Below, piece by piece: positions 34,922 through 43,356 of a stretch of DNA of 64,000 nt. The notes under the pieces were generated by a model. It ran no database searches. It worked only from the letters and a program-made list of their open reading frames with translations, and was not told the origin of the DNA. Made by a program: the position numbers and the translations under genes. Source of the stretch: Staphylococcus auricularis (lineage in GTDB: Bacteria > Bacillota > Bacilli > Staphylococcales > Staphylococcaceae); NCBI RefSeq assembly GCF_001500315.1, contig NZ_LLER01000007.1, forward strand, positions 119,679 through 183,678, read 5' to 3'. Each line of letters opens with the position of its first letter. Within the stretch, counting starts at the first letter, position 1.

Positions 34922-37399
34922 CTATTGTTTAGACTTAGGTGGGAATGGCCACCAGTTACCTCTACCAAAGCTGTGCACGATAGCAGGGATGAATAGAGGC
35001 AAGATGAGTATGTTGTAAATGAGTAAGCCAATGATGAGTATCGTCGCAATTTGCATCAATGTGAGTGCACCAGATGTGTAAAGTGCGGCGATCGTACCGA
35101 TGATAATGATACATGCGGTCACGATGACGGTACCCATTTTAGTCATAGCTGTATGCAGTGCTGCGCCAATTGGTTGCGTATCTGCTTCTTCATTGAAGCG
35201 GTTGAGTAAGAAGATCGCATAGTCGATACCGAGCGCGAACAAGATTACGAGACTAAAGAATGGTGTGACGAGCAAGATTCCTTTTGTTTGTAAAATGTCA
35301 TCAAAGATCAAGTTACCGAGTGACATGGATACATAGTATGTGAGTAAGATTGATGCGATCATGTACAACGGCATGATAATTGAACGTTTAAAAATCACTA
35401 GTGCGATAAATGTTAGTAATGACATCAACGCGATGATTTTAACCATGTCGTCGTTGATGGTATTTTCAAGGTCTAAGTTGATTGAGGTAATACCACCAAA
35501 TTCAATTGTACTATCTTTAAATGCGCTGTCTTTTGCTTCGTCATTGACGGTTTGTTTAATTTGACTCACTGTTTTAAATGCGTCTTTACCGTAAGGGTTT
35601 TTATCTAAATCAACATCAATGCGAACGAATTTACCGTTATCCTCACTATATTGATCAATGGCTTCTTTCATGTTGTCATCTTTTAACATATCGTTTGAAA
35701 TGTAGACACCTGAATCATTTACGTTATCATCATTTGCGATATCGTCTAAGTATTGTTGAAGTTGTTCTTGACCTTCAGTCACTTGTCCAATACCTTGTTG
35801 TGCTTGTGTTAAGCCTTGTGATAACGCAGAAGCTTGTTGGGTAATACTTTGTCCCGCAGCTTCAGGTGATTGCATGCCTTGCATCATGAGTGCTTGAACC
35901 ATTTCCGCTTGGGTGAGCGGTTGAACTTGTTGATTCATTTCACCTAAACCATTGTCGACTTCATTTAAGCCCTCATTTGCGTCCGTTAAGTTTTTCTGGA
36001 TTTCATCTAACTGATAAGTCGCTGAGAGTTGTTTGATAGGCTCACCAGTTGGACGTGTAATCGTATTGACGTTTTTAACACCATCAATATTTTCTAGTTT
36101 TTTATAAAGTGATTCTAAATCGCTGATTCCTTCACTTGTTGTTAACTTATCATCATCTTTAATACCGACGTTCACAGGGAAGGCTTCACCTAATGCGAAT
36201 TTATCTTTAATGATGTTGAGGCCTTTCACTGAACTATAGTCATCGCTGATCTCGTTGGTATTATCATATGTCGTATCATTTGGAATGAAGTAAATGATTG
36301 GCACACAGATGAGTAAGACAGCGAGGATTGTTACGAATGAGTATTTTTGTGTGAAGTCGTTTAATTTACCCCAAATTTTATTATCTTTATGTGAAGCGGT
36401 TTGTTTACTAGGCCAGAAGAGTTTGTGTCCGAGTAATGTCATGAGTAACGGTAACAATGTGTAAATCACGACGAGTAAACAAATAACACCGATACCAATA
36501 CCGACTGCAGATTGGAATAGATCGAATTTCGCAAAGAATAACGTTGCGAAGGCTAAGACAATCGTAAGACCACATAGGAGAATGGTTTTACCGCCACTCG
36601 TAAATGTGTTGTAAGTTGCGGTTGTTACGTCATCTACACTGGATAACTCTTCTTTAAACCGGTTAATCAGCAAGATACAGTAATCGGTACCTATACCAAA
36701 GAGCAACGCGACTAAGAATGGTTGAATGTAAATAGAAACTGGTAAATCTAAGTATTTCACCATGAATGCGATTAACGCAGAACTGAATAAGTATGAAATA
36801 CCGACGATAAAGAGTGGTATAATCGGTGTAACGATAGAACGGAACACGATGAGTAAGATAATAATGATGAGCACAACAGTTACAATTTCTGTCATTTGTA
36901 AGCCTTCGTTCGTACTTTCATCGATATCACTATTCACGAGTTCGTTACTTGTTAGATCAACACTCTTGAAGTTTTGATCGATGTCGTCGATTGATGAAGC
37001 AATATTGACGGCATCATTTTTCGATAATTCAATCGGCAACATGATGTTTTTATGATCATCGGAGACGATTTTATCGTAGACTTCATCTTCCGCAAATGGC
37101 GAGATCACGTCATCCACACCATCTACGTCTTTGACTTTATCTATGTAATTCTCTAAATCTTTATCTCCGTCTTTACTGAGCGGGGAGTCTAACTGGACGA
37201 CTGCGACAATACTATTATTGTTTGCGCCGAGGTCATCTAGCATCTCGTCATATTTTACAGATGTGGAATCTGAAGGCGGTTCGATATCGCCTTTTTCTTG
37301 TGCTAATTGTGATAAATTAGGTGCGAAGATTAGTGATAGGACTATAATAATAATCAACGCAATAGAAATAGGCCATTTGAATTTCAAAATCGTTTTCAT
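34922..37399 (-). CDS. MMPL/RND-family membrane exporter (FarE/YdfJ-like)
   Basis: 825 residues. Two matching halves, each with one helix, an extracellular domain and five helices: helices at about 12-30, 170-330 (cluster), then 365-385, and 640-800. MMPL motifs GIGTDYCILLINRFKEE in the first half and LGIDYAIFLLNRFNEE in the second carry the proton-relay Asp. The second extracellular domain has a Gln-rich coiled coil around residues 470-560. Relatives export fatty acids or lipids; S. aureus FarE, which pumps out antimicrobial fatty acids, belongs here. No TetR regulator sits next to this one, so calling it FarE would be a guess. Confidence 0.82.
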   Translation of the reverse strand: MKTILKFKWPISIALIIIIVLSLIFAPNLSQLAQEKGDIEPPSDSTSVKYDEMLDDLGANNNSIVAVVQLDSPLSKDGDKDLENYIDKVKDVDGVDDVISPFAEDEVYDKIVSDDHKNIMLPIELSKNDAVNIASSIDDIDQNFKSVDLTSNELVNSDIDESTNEGLQMTEIVTVVLIIIILLIVFRSIVTPIIPLFIVGISYLFSSALIAFMVKYLDLPVSIYIQPFLVALLFGIGTDYCILLINRFKEELSSVDDVTTATYNTFTSGGKTILLCGLTIVLAFATLFFAKFDLFQSAVGIGIGVICLLVVIYTLLPLLMTLLGHKLFWPSKQTASHKDNKIWGKLNDFTQKYSFVTILAVLLICVPIIYFIPNDTTYDNTNEISDDYSSVKGLNIIKDKFALGEAFPVNVGIKDDDKLTTSEGISDLESLYKKLENIDGVKNVNTITRPTGEPIKQLSATYQLDEIQKNLTDANEGLNEVDNGLGEMNQQVQPLTQAEMVQALMMQGMQSPEAAGQSITQQASALSQGLTQAQQGIGQVTEGQEQLQQYLDDIANDDNVNDSGVYISNDMLKDDNMKEAIDQYSEDNGKFVRIDVDLDKNPYGKDAFKTVSQIKQTVNDEAKDSAFKDSTIEFGGITSINLDLENTINDDMVKIIALMSLLTFIALVIFKRSIIMPLYMIASILLTYYVSMSLGNLIFDDILQTKGILLVTPFFSLVILFALGIDYAIFLLNRFNEEADTQPIGAALHTAMTKMGTVIVTACIIIIGTIAALYTSGALTLMQIATILIIGLLIYNILILPLFIPAIVHSFGRGNWWPFPPKSKQ

Positions 37400-37825
37400 G
37401 TGTACGCTCCTTCATTTTATAGTCAATATTCAATCGCGTCGTGCTGATTGTTGCTGAGACAACCATTCAGAAAATGCATAGCTATGTAGTTGTAAAGGTG
37501 CTTTGAAAGTACTGGTAACTGTAAACTAACCGTGCCTTATTTGTGCTATTTTGGGAAAATGAGAACCCTGATTGGTTGTGTTACGAAAGGTTTGAATCGT
37601 ACATATTATCTTTCGCAAATCAATCATTCGAAAATATTTTAGTAATAAGACATAAAGATAGACCTCATTATTACATACCCGAAATTTTAATGAGTTACTT
37701 GTAAAATGTGGGCATTATTTTAACAATTGAGATCTTAACTATATATGGGTCTATGAAACAAAATAGCATAGTTGCGCTAAAAAATCTAGTGAGAATAGAA
37801 AACTTCATTTTAATAAGAACAAAAT
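37400..37825. other. Intergenic region upstream of MMPL exporter
   Basis: AT-rich gap on the promoter side of the MMPL gene. A near-palindrome TGCATAGCTATGTA at about 37475-37488 could be an operator. No supportable gene; nothing resembling a TetR regulator remains. Confidence 0.35.
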
Positions 37826-37862
37826 AAAAAGACTTACCGAACGTGTTGAACGGTAAGTCTGT
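37826..37862 (-). terminator. Terminator of gltS
   Basis: Stem GACTTACCG/CGGTAAGTC with TTTTTATTTTG on the minus strand. Confidence 0.85.
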
Positions 37863-37898
37863 AGTTTTCGAAGCTCATATAGCTCCCTTTGGAATAGG

Positions 37899-39107
37899 TT
37901 ATGCGAATATATTAATAAAGGCTAAAATCACTGGGAAACCGACTAAATCGACTAAGAATGCGCCGACGATAGGTACGACCAGATACGCTTTTGGTGATGG
38001 ACCGTGTTTTTTCGTAACGGCTTCTAAGTTTGCCATAGCGTTAGGTGTTGCACCTAAACCGTGACCGATGAAGCCACCCACCATGACAGCGGCATCGTAG
38101 TCTTTGCCGAGACCCCAGAATGCGATAAAGACTGAGAATAAGATAATAAATACGACTTGTACGAGTACAATAATGATCAATGGTATTGCGAGATGATAAA
38201 TATCTGTTAATTGAATACTCATTAATGCGATAGACAAGAAGAGACTCAATGCGACGTCACCAATGTTATCGATGAGCTTCAAGTCGAGCATTTGTACATT
38301 ACTGTATTCGAAAATGTTTCTGACAATCACAGCGATAATCATCGCTCCGGTATATATTGGAATGTTTAAACCAGTTAAATCAGAGAATGTATTACCGATA
38401 TACGTACCAATTGCCATACAAATCACAATAATTGTGAACTGAATTAAGAATAGTTGTGGTGAACCAAAACGTTCATGTAGACGTTTGTTTTGTTCAAGTT
38501 GACCATAGTCTTTCTCAGTCGCATTAGCGTCATGCGGTTTTAAGTTAAATTTATTTATCAAGAAATTAACGACAGGACCACCGATTAAACCACCTGCAAC
38601 GAGACCAAGTGTGGCCGCAGCAAGTGCCGCAGTGAGTCCGGAATCGATACCCATGTCTTGAATTGTTTTACCATAAGCAGCCGCGTTTCCGTGACCACCT
38701 TCCATAGACATAGACCCAGCAGTTAAGCCGAGCAATGGATCAATATGTAATAGTTTTGCTAATGAAACACCGATGATATTTTGACCGATTGCCAAAACAC
38801 CACAGAACATTAAATAGATGATTAACACTTTACCACCGAGACGTAACAGTTTCATTGATGCTCCGAGACCGATTGTAGTAAAGAAAACTAACATAAAGAA
38901 ATCTTGTAAGTCTTGTGCGTTTAATTTAATTGTTACTATATTTGTCGAGTCTAATACTGCAACCAATACCGCGAATAACAATCCGCCAATAACCGGTGCA
39001 GGGATACATATACGTTTTAACGCAGAAATATGATTGACGATAAACTGCCCTAAGAGATATAGCACACATGCTACACACAGGGTTGTAATAGGATTCAGTT
39101 CAATCAT
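37899..39107 (-). CDS. gltS: Sodium/glutamate symporter GltS
   Basis: 402 residues, the family length. About ten to eleven helices in two inverted halves. Signatures: CIPAPVIGGLLFAV near residue 35, SMEGGHGNAAAYG in the first re-entrant loop, and GFIGHGLGATPNAMANL in the second. It takes up L-glutamate with sodium. The start is followed by MIELNPITTLCV, and a GGGGG-rich ribosome site lies upstream. Monocistronic with its own terminator. Confidence 0.92.
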   Translation of the reverse strand: MIELNPITTLCVACVLYLLGQFIVNHISALKRICIPAPVIGGLLFAVLVAVLDSTNIVTIKLNAQDLQDFFMLVFFTTIGLGASMKLLRLGGKVLIIYLMFCGVLAIGQNIIGVSLAKLLHIDPLLGLTAGSMSMEGGHGNAAAYGKTIQDMGIDSGLTAALAAATLGLVAGGLIGGPVVNFLINKFNLKPHDANATEKDYGQLEQNKRLHERFGSPQLFLIQFTIIVICMAIGTYIGNTFSDLTGLNIPIYTGAMIIAVIVRNIFEYSNVQMLDLKLIDNIGDVALSLFLSIALMSIQLTDIYHLAIPLIIIVLVQVVFIILFSVFIAFWGLGKDYDAAVMVGGFIGHGLGATPNAMANLEAVTKKHGPSPKAYLVVPIVGAFLVDLVGFPVILAFINIFA

Positions 39108-39323
39108 GGTTAAAACCCCCTCTAATCAAAAAATATCCTATTCCAAATTTATTTATACTCTCTTTGTCACATCACTTAGTAAAGTGTGTACAAAAGCCCA
39201 TGCTATCCATTATAAATATAAATTAAATATAAATCCAGAAAAGAATTTTTTGCTAAGCACAAAAGCGTTGATGTGATAGGGTTTATCGTAGCAAAATTTT
39301 ATTTTAATTTACAAATTATCACA

Positions 39324-39366
39324 GAAAAAGCACACATCGAACTTATATGTTTAGTTCGTGTGTGCG
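39324..39366 (-). terminator. Terminator of the XRE/DUF3169/CPBP operon
   Basis: Hairpin GCACACATCGAAC (39330-39342) with GTTCGTGTGTGC (39354-39365) and T-run on the minus strand. Confidence 0.8.
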
Positions 39367-39389
39367 AAATGAGTTTAGCTCATCACTTA

Positions 39390-40127
39390 TTAGAGGAAGA
39401 AGTATATTAATAACAAACTGATTGCAGGAAGTAAATTATTAAGGAAATGGACGAGTATTGAATCCAATATATTGTGTCGTCTAGCATAAGCTAAATAAAA
39501 GATGGCCCCCATGCATGTATACAGTAGGAATGAGAAAAACTCGGTAGGTGCCTGGAGTATATGGAGAGAACCAAAAATGATAGAAGATACGATTAATGGT
39601 AACCACATACGCCCATATTTAAATAATTTTGATGTGATAATGCCTCTAAACGTTATTTCTTCAAGGATTGGCGCAACAATACTTATTGATAGTATCAATG
39701 TTAAGAAAGGTAAGAATGAATCAGAATAATTTGCTAATTGAAATATTGCGTTATCATTACCTGTTGTTTTATTGCCAGTAAACATATTATTCAGCGTTGT
39801 TCCTAAGTAAGCAATGACTTGAATGATGACAAAAAATAGAACCATGAATCCAACATCTTTAAGATGAATTCGTTTAATGCGTTCTCCGGAATATGTCTTA
39901 TAACGATTCCAAAAGAAACGTATTAGAATGAAATATAGAGCTAAAAAGATAACAAAGATGATAGCTTGAACCCATATTGGCAAATGGTATTCATGTGAAG
40001 CCCATATAAAAACATCTGAGAATGATGCTGGTGTTATAGCTAAAATAATAAATCCTACGACTTTCAAGATATTAACAAATTGATTACCTGAGTTTCTCAT
40101 TGGAATTTCTTTCTGTTTTTCTTCCAT
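39390..40127 (-). CDS. CPBP-family intramembrane metalloprotease
   Basis: 245 residues, six to seven helices. The three CPBP (CAAX protease/bacteriocin-processing) motifs are present: EEITFRG near residue 160, FGSLHIL near 195, and HFLNNLLPA near 230, supplying the Glu-Glu and two His ligands. Such proteins process or protect against secreted peptides, or serve in regulation. It is third in an operon with an XRE regulator and a DUF3169 membrane protein, 15 bases after the latter. GGAGTG precedes the start. Confidence 0.83.
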   Translation of the reverse strand: MEEKQKEIPMRNSGNQFVNILKVVGFIILAITPASFSDVFIWASHEYHLPIWVQAIIFVIFLALYFILIRFFWNRYKTYSGERIKRIHLKDVGFMVLFFVIIQVIAYLGTTLNNMFTGNKTTGNDNAIFQLANYSDSFLPFLTLILSISIVAPILEEITFRGIITSKLFKYGRMWLPLIVSSIIFGSLHILQAPTEFFSFLLYTCMGAIFYLAYARRHNILDSILVHFLNNLLPAISLLLIYFFL

Positions 40128-40142
40128 GGTTAAAACACTCCT

Positions 40143-40856
40143 CTATTCTTTATAAAATTTATTCGTTTTGACGTAATAGTAAACGATGTTTATAAGAAAC
40201 AATAAAATTAAACAAGTAATGGTAAATAGTTGGTTTGACTGAGTGATTGAAGAATATAGTGCGGTGAAACAAATAAGGAATAATATTCCTATAATATTGA
40301 TGTTAAAAATTTTAAATAATGCGGAGAACATAATATGTCTATCTCCTTCATCATAAGTTTGAATCAATTTATCCATGTAATGTGGTTCATTATATTTTGG
40401 TGCTTTCGAATTAATATGAGGTAAGTAAATGCTGATAATTACTGTTAAAAACATATTAATGAATAATGGAAGTAGTGAAAATATAATAGTTGGACCTATG
40501 AGAGAAGCTCCTACATTAATTAAAATTAAGTTGACAAAACTAAGAATATATCCACTTAAGTTTAACCAATTACTGTTTATAAAATGTTCGTTCAATTTGC
40601 GATCATAAATGTCCGCATTTTCTTCTTCGGCGATAGATAATTTATTAAAATTTTTAGCTTTCTGAAGCTGTTTAACCATTAATAAATTACATAAAATTAC
40701 AAGAGCGGAAAAAATAATACTGATTACAACTACTTCTGTATTACTTAATACGTTTATCTTATCTACGAACGGAAAGTATTTGATAAGATATCCGACGACC
40801 CCTCCAGCGAGTGCTGATAAAATAATAACTCCTATGTATCGTACCGTTTTATTCAT
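40143..40856 (-). CDS. DUF3169 membrane protein
   Basis: 237 residues with six hydrophobic segments: about 7-27, 42-62, 98-120, 124-147, 185-204 and 210-230. A charged cytoplasmic loop (QKAKNFNKLSIAEEENADI) separates helices two and three. DUF3169 proteins are uncharacterised and usually follow a small XRE regulator, exactly as here: the start overlaps the regulator by eight bases. AAAGGAGGAAG is the ribosome site. Confidence 0.75.
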   Translation of the reverse strand: MNKTVRYIGVIILSALAGGVVGYLIKYFPFVDKINVLSNTEVVVISIIFSALVILCNLLMVKQLQKAKNFNKLSIAEEENADIYDRKLNEHFINSNWLNLSGYILSFVNLILINVGASLIGPTIIFSLLPLFINMFLTVIISIYLPHINSKAPKYNEPHYMDKLIQTYDEGDRHIMFSALFKIFNINIIGILFLICFTALYSSITQSNQLFTITCLILLFLINIVYYYVKTNKFYKE

Positions 40857-41055
40857 AATCTTCCTCCTTTAAGATAAATACATTTTCGATGCTTTCTCCA
40901 AAAATACGTGCAATTTTTGCGGCGGTGAGCACAGAAGGCATAAAATCATTTCGTTCGATCAATGAAATTGTTTGACGTGAAACACCAGCTTTTTTAGCAA
41001 GTTGTGTTTGATTGTATCCATCTCGTGCTCGTAATTCTTTTAAGCGTGTTTTCAT
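40849..41055 (-). CDS. XRE-family transcriptional regulator
   Basis: 68 residues from the ATG at 41055, which has GGGAGGTC upstream; an ATG 63 bases earlier lies in the promoter region. Nearly all of it is a helix-turn-helix (LKELRARDGYNQTQLAKKAG, VSRQTISLIERNDFMPS) with the short tail ENVFILKEEDYE. YvaO/YozG-like compact repressor. Leads a three-gene operon with DUF3169 and CPBP proteins and probably controls it through the inverted repeat upstream. Confidence 0.88.
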   Translation of the reverse strand: MKTRLKELRARDGYNQTQLAKKAGVSRQTISLIERNDFMPSVLTAAKIARIFGESIENVFILKEEDYE

Positions 41056-41096
41056 TTTTGACCTCCCTTGTCTATTAACATATACGATATACGTCA

Positions 41097-41120
41097 TTTT
41101 GACAAGTATATTTGTCAAAA
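41097..41120. promoter_or_regulatory. Inverted repeat operator upstream of XRE gene
   Basis: TTTTGACAA, six bases, TTGTCAAAA: a perfect 9-bp inverted repeat that also supplies TTGACA/TTGTCA -35 elements for the minus strand (with TATGTT downstream as possible -10). Placed 42 bases before the XRE start, as expected for autorepression. Confidence 0.55.
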
Positions 41121-41421
41121 AGATTATTAAAGTAGTTAAAATATGACCGTTGTGAATTCCCTGATAGGTGGATTTGGAAGGGACACAGCCACATTTGATA
41201 AAATATAAATATTTTTAAATGTAAGATATAAATCGTAAACATAACTGATTAGGATTTGTTAAAATGGAGTTGAAATGTTAAGAAGAGACTTTAAAACCGC
41301 GAACTATCTATTGATGTAATAGAATTGTCAATTAAAGCTTTAAAATCTAATTGTAAAGCTGAAAAATAAAGTAGATACTATAATTAATTAAGCTAATAGA
41401 TGCGAGAGAGGAGGATTAGCT

Positions 41422-41640
41422 ATGATGGTATTTATCATGTTCTCACCTTTATTAATCGTATTATTTATCGTTATGGGTATTATTGAAGAACGTCGAAGAT
41501 CTAAGAAGAAAAAAGAAAAAGAAGCTAAAGAAATCGCCTCTTTTGATCAATGGGAAAAAGAGGGACAAGATCGCAGTAAAAATGACTACGAACAATTTAT
41601 GAAAGATACAGATCAACAACAAAAGGATCCGAACAAGTAA
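41422..41640 (+). CDS. Small membrane-anchored charged protein (72 aa)
   Basis: One N-terminal helix (MMVFIMFSPLLIVLFIVMGI) followed by a strongly charged cytoplasmic tail rich in Lys, Glu, Asp and Gln (IEERRRSKKKKEKEAKEI). GAGAGGAGG precedes the start. No recognised family; the architecture is that of small membrane-anchored staphylococcal proteins. Own terminator follows at 41696. Confidence 0.65.
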   Translation: MMVFIMFSPLLIVLFIVMGIIEERRRSKKKKEKEAKEIASFDQWEKEGQDRSKNDYEQFMKDTDQQQKDPNK

Positions 41641-41695
41641 TTTTATATCACTAAACTGTTGTTGTTTATATAAATATATAATATTAAGTTAATTA

Positions 41696-41735
41696 CTAAA
41701 GCTATTAAGAGATGTCTCCTAATAGCTTTTTATTT
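41696..41735 (+). terminator. Terminator after the 72-aa gene
   Basis: Stem AAAGCTATTA (41698-41707) and TAATAGCTTT (41720-41729), then T-rich. Confidence 0.8.
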
Positions 41736-41970
41736 TGTGAAATCTGAGGCATCTTTTTAAGAATCCGTTATTCATCAGGTTCAAATGAATAAATATCTAA
41801 TTATAGAAAAAGCGAAATGTTAAGTAGCCGGGCACTCTACCTGCAGACAACCTGTAGTGTGACCTCTAACAAGGAATAAAATATAGCGCAAAGCCTGATG
41901 AATCTTGAGATAAGTAAGGGTGGTTATAACGCTAAAATTCACAGAATTTAAGAAATCGACTCCAAAATAT

Positions 41971-41984
41971 AGAACATATGTTCG
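41971..41984. promoter_or_regulatory. LexA/SOS box
   Basis: AGAACATATGTTCG: 13 of 14 bases of the Gram-positive SOS consensus CGAACATATGTTCG, with a perfect 12-base palindrome core. A TATGAT -10-like element follows at 41988-41993. Next gene downstream is a 25-residue toxin-like peptide. Confidence 0.7.
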
Positions 41985-42083
41985 TGTTATGATAGACTAT
42001 ATTTACAGACGAACTGGAGATAGTGGAAATTATAATAATGAGGTGATGCCTATTTACAAGGACAAGAAAGAAGGTCGAATGGC

Positions 42084-42161
42084 ATGAGCGACTATGAAAT
42101 ACTCATGATTATATTAACTGTCTTAGGATTACTAATCACAACGAACGAATCAAAAAAATAA
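42084..42161 (+). CDS. Putative holin-like toxin peptide (25 aa), type I TA family
   Basis: Product MSDYEILMIILTVLGLLITT plus NESKK: a short acidic start, one membrane helix and a basic end, the pattern of the staphylococcal holin-like toxin family (Hol_Tox). AGAAGG lies nine bases upstream. A 13-codon frame starting MPIYKDKKEG at 42046 ends on the toxin start (ATGA overlap) and might couple translation. Such peptides insert in the membrane and are normally held down by an antisense RNA. A hairpin region GCCACTATCTTCAAAGTGGT at 42218-42237 just downstream may belong to that RNA. Upstream lies a LexA box. Confidence 0.62.
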   Translation: MSDYEILMIILTVLGLLITTNESKK

Positions 42162-42450
42162 CTATCCAACTCGCCACAAGTTGAATGGTTTATAGACTTT
42201 AACGTATCATTCAGCCACTATCTTCAAAGTGGTCTGTCTAGAGGCTGGAACCAACGCTTGATTTACATTGCATCTTAGAAAGGGTGCTTTGTTCATAAAA
42301 ACGTTGCTGTTCTGGCCTTTTTCTTAACTCAAATATAGCAATATTTCCCAAAATAGTCAAAATATTACACGTTTGTTCATAATAGTGATATGACTTAAGA
42401 CATGCTATGATCATGATAAATAGATGAGTTTGAAAAGGAGTTGCTCAAAG
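42162..42450. other. Gap between toxin peptide and msrA
   Basis: Contains the CCACT/AGTGG hairpin near 42218-42237 that may be part of the toxin mRNA end or its antisense RNA, and the msrA promoter region. No gene seen. Confidence 0.4.
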
Positions 42451-42921
42451 ATGGAAGTCGTTTATCTTGCTGGAGGGTGTCTCTGGGGCGTTCAAGCGTT
42501 CGTAAAAACATTACCTGGCGTTGTTGAAACGGAAGCGGGAAGAGCAAATGGAAGCACACAGCAATTAGATGGCCCATATGATGGTTATGTAGAATGTGTG
42601 AAAACCATATTTGATCCTGAGGTCGTTTCAGTAACAGATTTAATGGACTATTTATTTGAAATCATTGATCCGTATAGTGTGAATCAACAAGGAGAAGACG
42701 TGGGCGAAAAATATCGTACAGGCTTTTATAGTGAAGCAGAGGCACACTTAACTGAAGCTCAAGCTTTCATTAACCAAAGAGAAGACCGGGACCAAATCGC
42801 TGTAGAAGTGAAACCGTTAAGTAATTATGTACGGAGCGCCGAAGAACATCAAGATCATTTAGCTGAGCACCCAGATGATTATTGCCATGTGCCAAAAGCA
42901 CTATTAAACAAATATAAATGA
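42451..42921 (+). CDS. msrA: Peptide methionine sulfoxide reductase MsrA
   Basis: 156 residues from the ATG at 42451 (AAAGGAG about ten bases upstream); an in-frame ATG at 42424 precedes that site. The catalytic Cys lies in GGCLWGVQAF, where most MsrA have GCFWG. The GYVECVKTIFDPEVVS, FEIIDPYSVNQQGEDVGEKYRTGF and AEEHQDHL segments are typical. It repairs the S-form of methionine sulfoxide using thioredoxin. MsrB is not adjacent. The F-to-L change in the active-site motif is unusual but also seen in a subset of the family. Confidence 0.88.
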   Translation: MEVVYLAGGCLWGVQAFVKTLPGVVETEAGRANGSTQQLDGPYDGYVECVKTIFDPEVVSVTDLMDYLFEIIDPYSVNQQGEDVGEKYRTGFYSEAEAHLTEAQAFINQREDRDQIAVEVKPLSNYVRSAEEHQDHLAEHPDDYCHVPKALLNKYK

Positions 42922-42950
42922 GCGGGGAAAGCCAAAGTGAGGTTAAAGAT

Positions 42951-43205
42951 ATGAAATGGCTTATTTGGATCATTAATTTACTGAACTATGTGATTCTAGC
43001 GGTATTGATCGTTATTAATTATGATCAATTGTCTTATATTGGGTTCTATATTATTGAATATTTTTGGATTGCTTGTTCACTCTTAATGGTCATTTCGATC
43101 ATTGTTTATTTTGTCACAAAGAAAGAAGCATTTCTCGTGAGTACGTTGCTCAATCTTTTTAATATCGTCGTGATCGGTACGTTGTTATTAGTCTTTTTAT
43201 TTTAA
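42951..43205 (+). CDS. Small integral membrane protein (84 aa)
   Basis: Start chosen at 42951 because GTGAGG lies upstream; an ATG at 42918 overlaps the msrA stop (ATGA) and would add 11 polar residues, so coupling to msrA is possible. Three hydrophobic segments at about 1-21, 27-55 and 62-84 separated by a short charged turn (VTKKEA). No recognised family. Confidence 0.6.
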   Translation: MKWLIWIINLLNYVILAVLIVINYDQLSYIGFYIIEYFWIACSLLMVISIIVYFVTKKEAFLVSTLLNLFNIVVIGTLLLVFLF

Positions 43206-43356
43206 ACATCGAGGATACGCTAGGATTGCACAAATACGTTTCCAAACCACATAAGTTTTGAAATAAAAAATTTTCTTGGTGAATTATTTGGATTAATGGA
43301 ACAAAAAATATATATTAATAAAGGGAAATTTTTAAATCACCAAGGAGATTTGCTTC

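Noticed and set aside
34922..37399. Naming the MMPL exporter farE
   Set aside because: The adjacent farR-type regulator expected for farE is absent, and other MMPL paralogues fit equally well.
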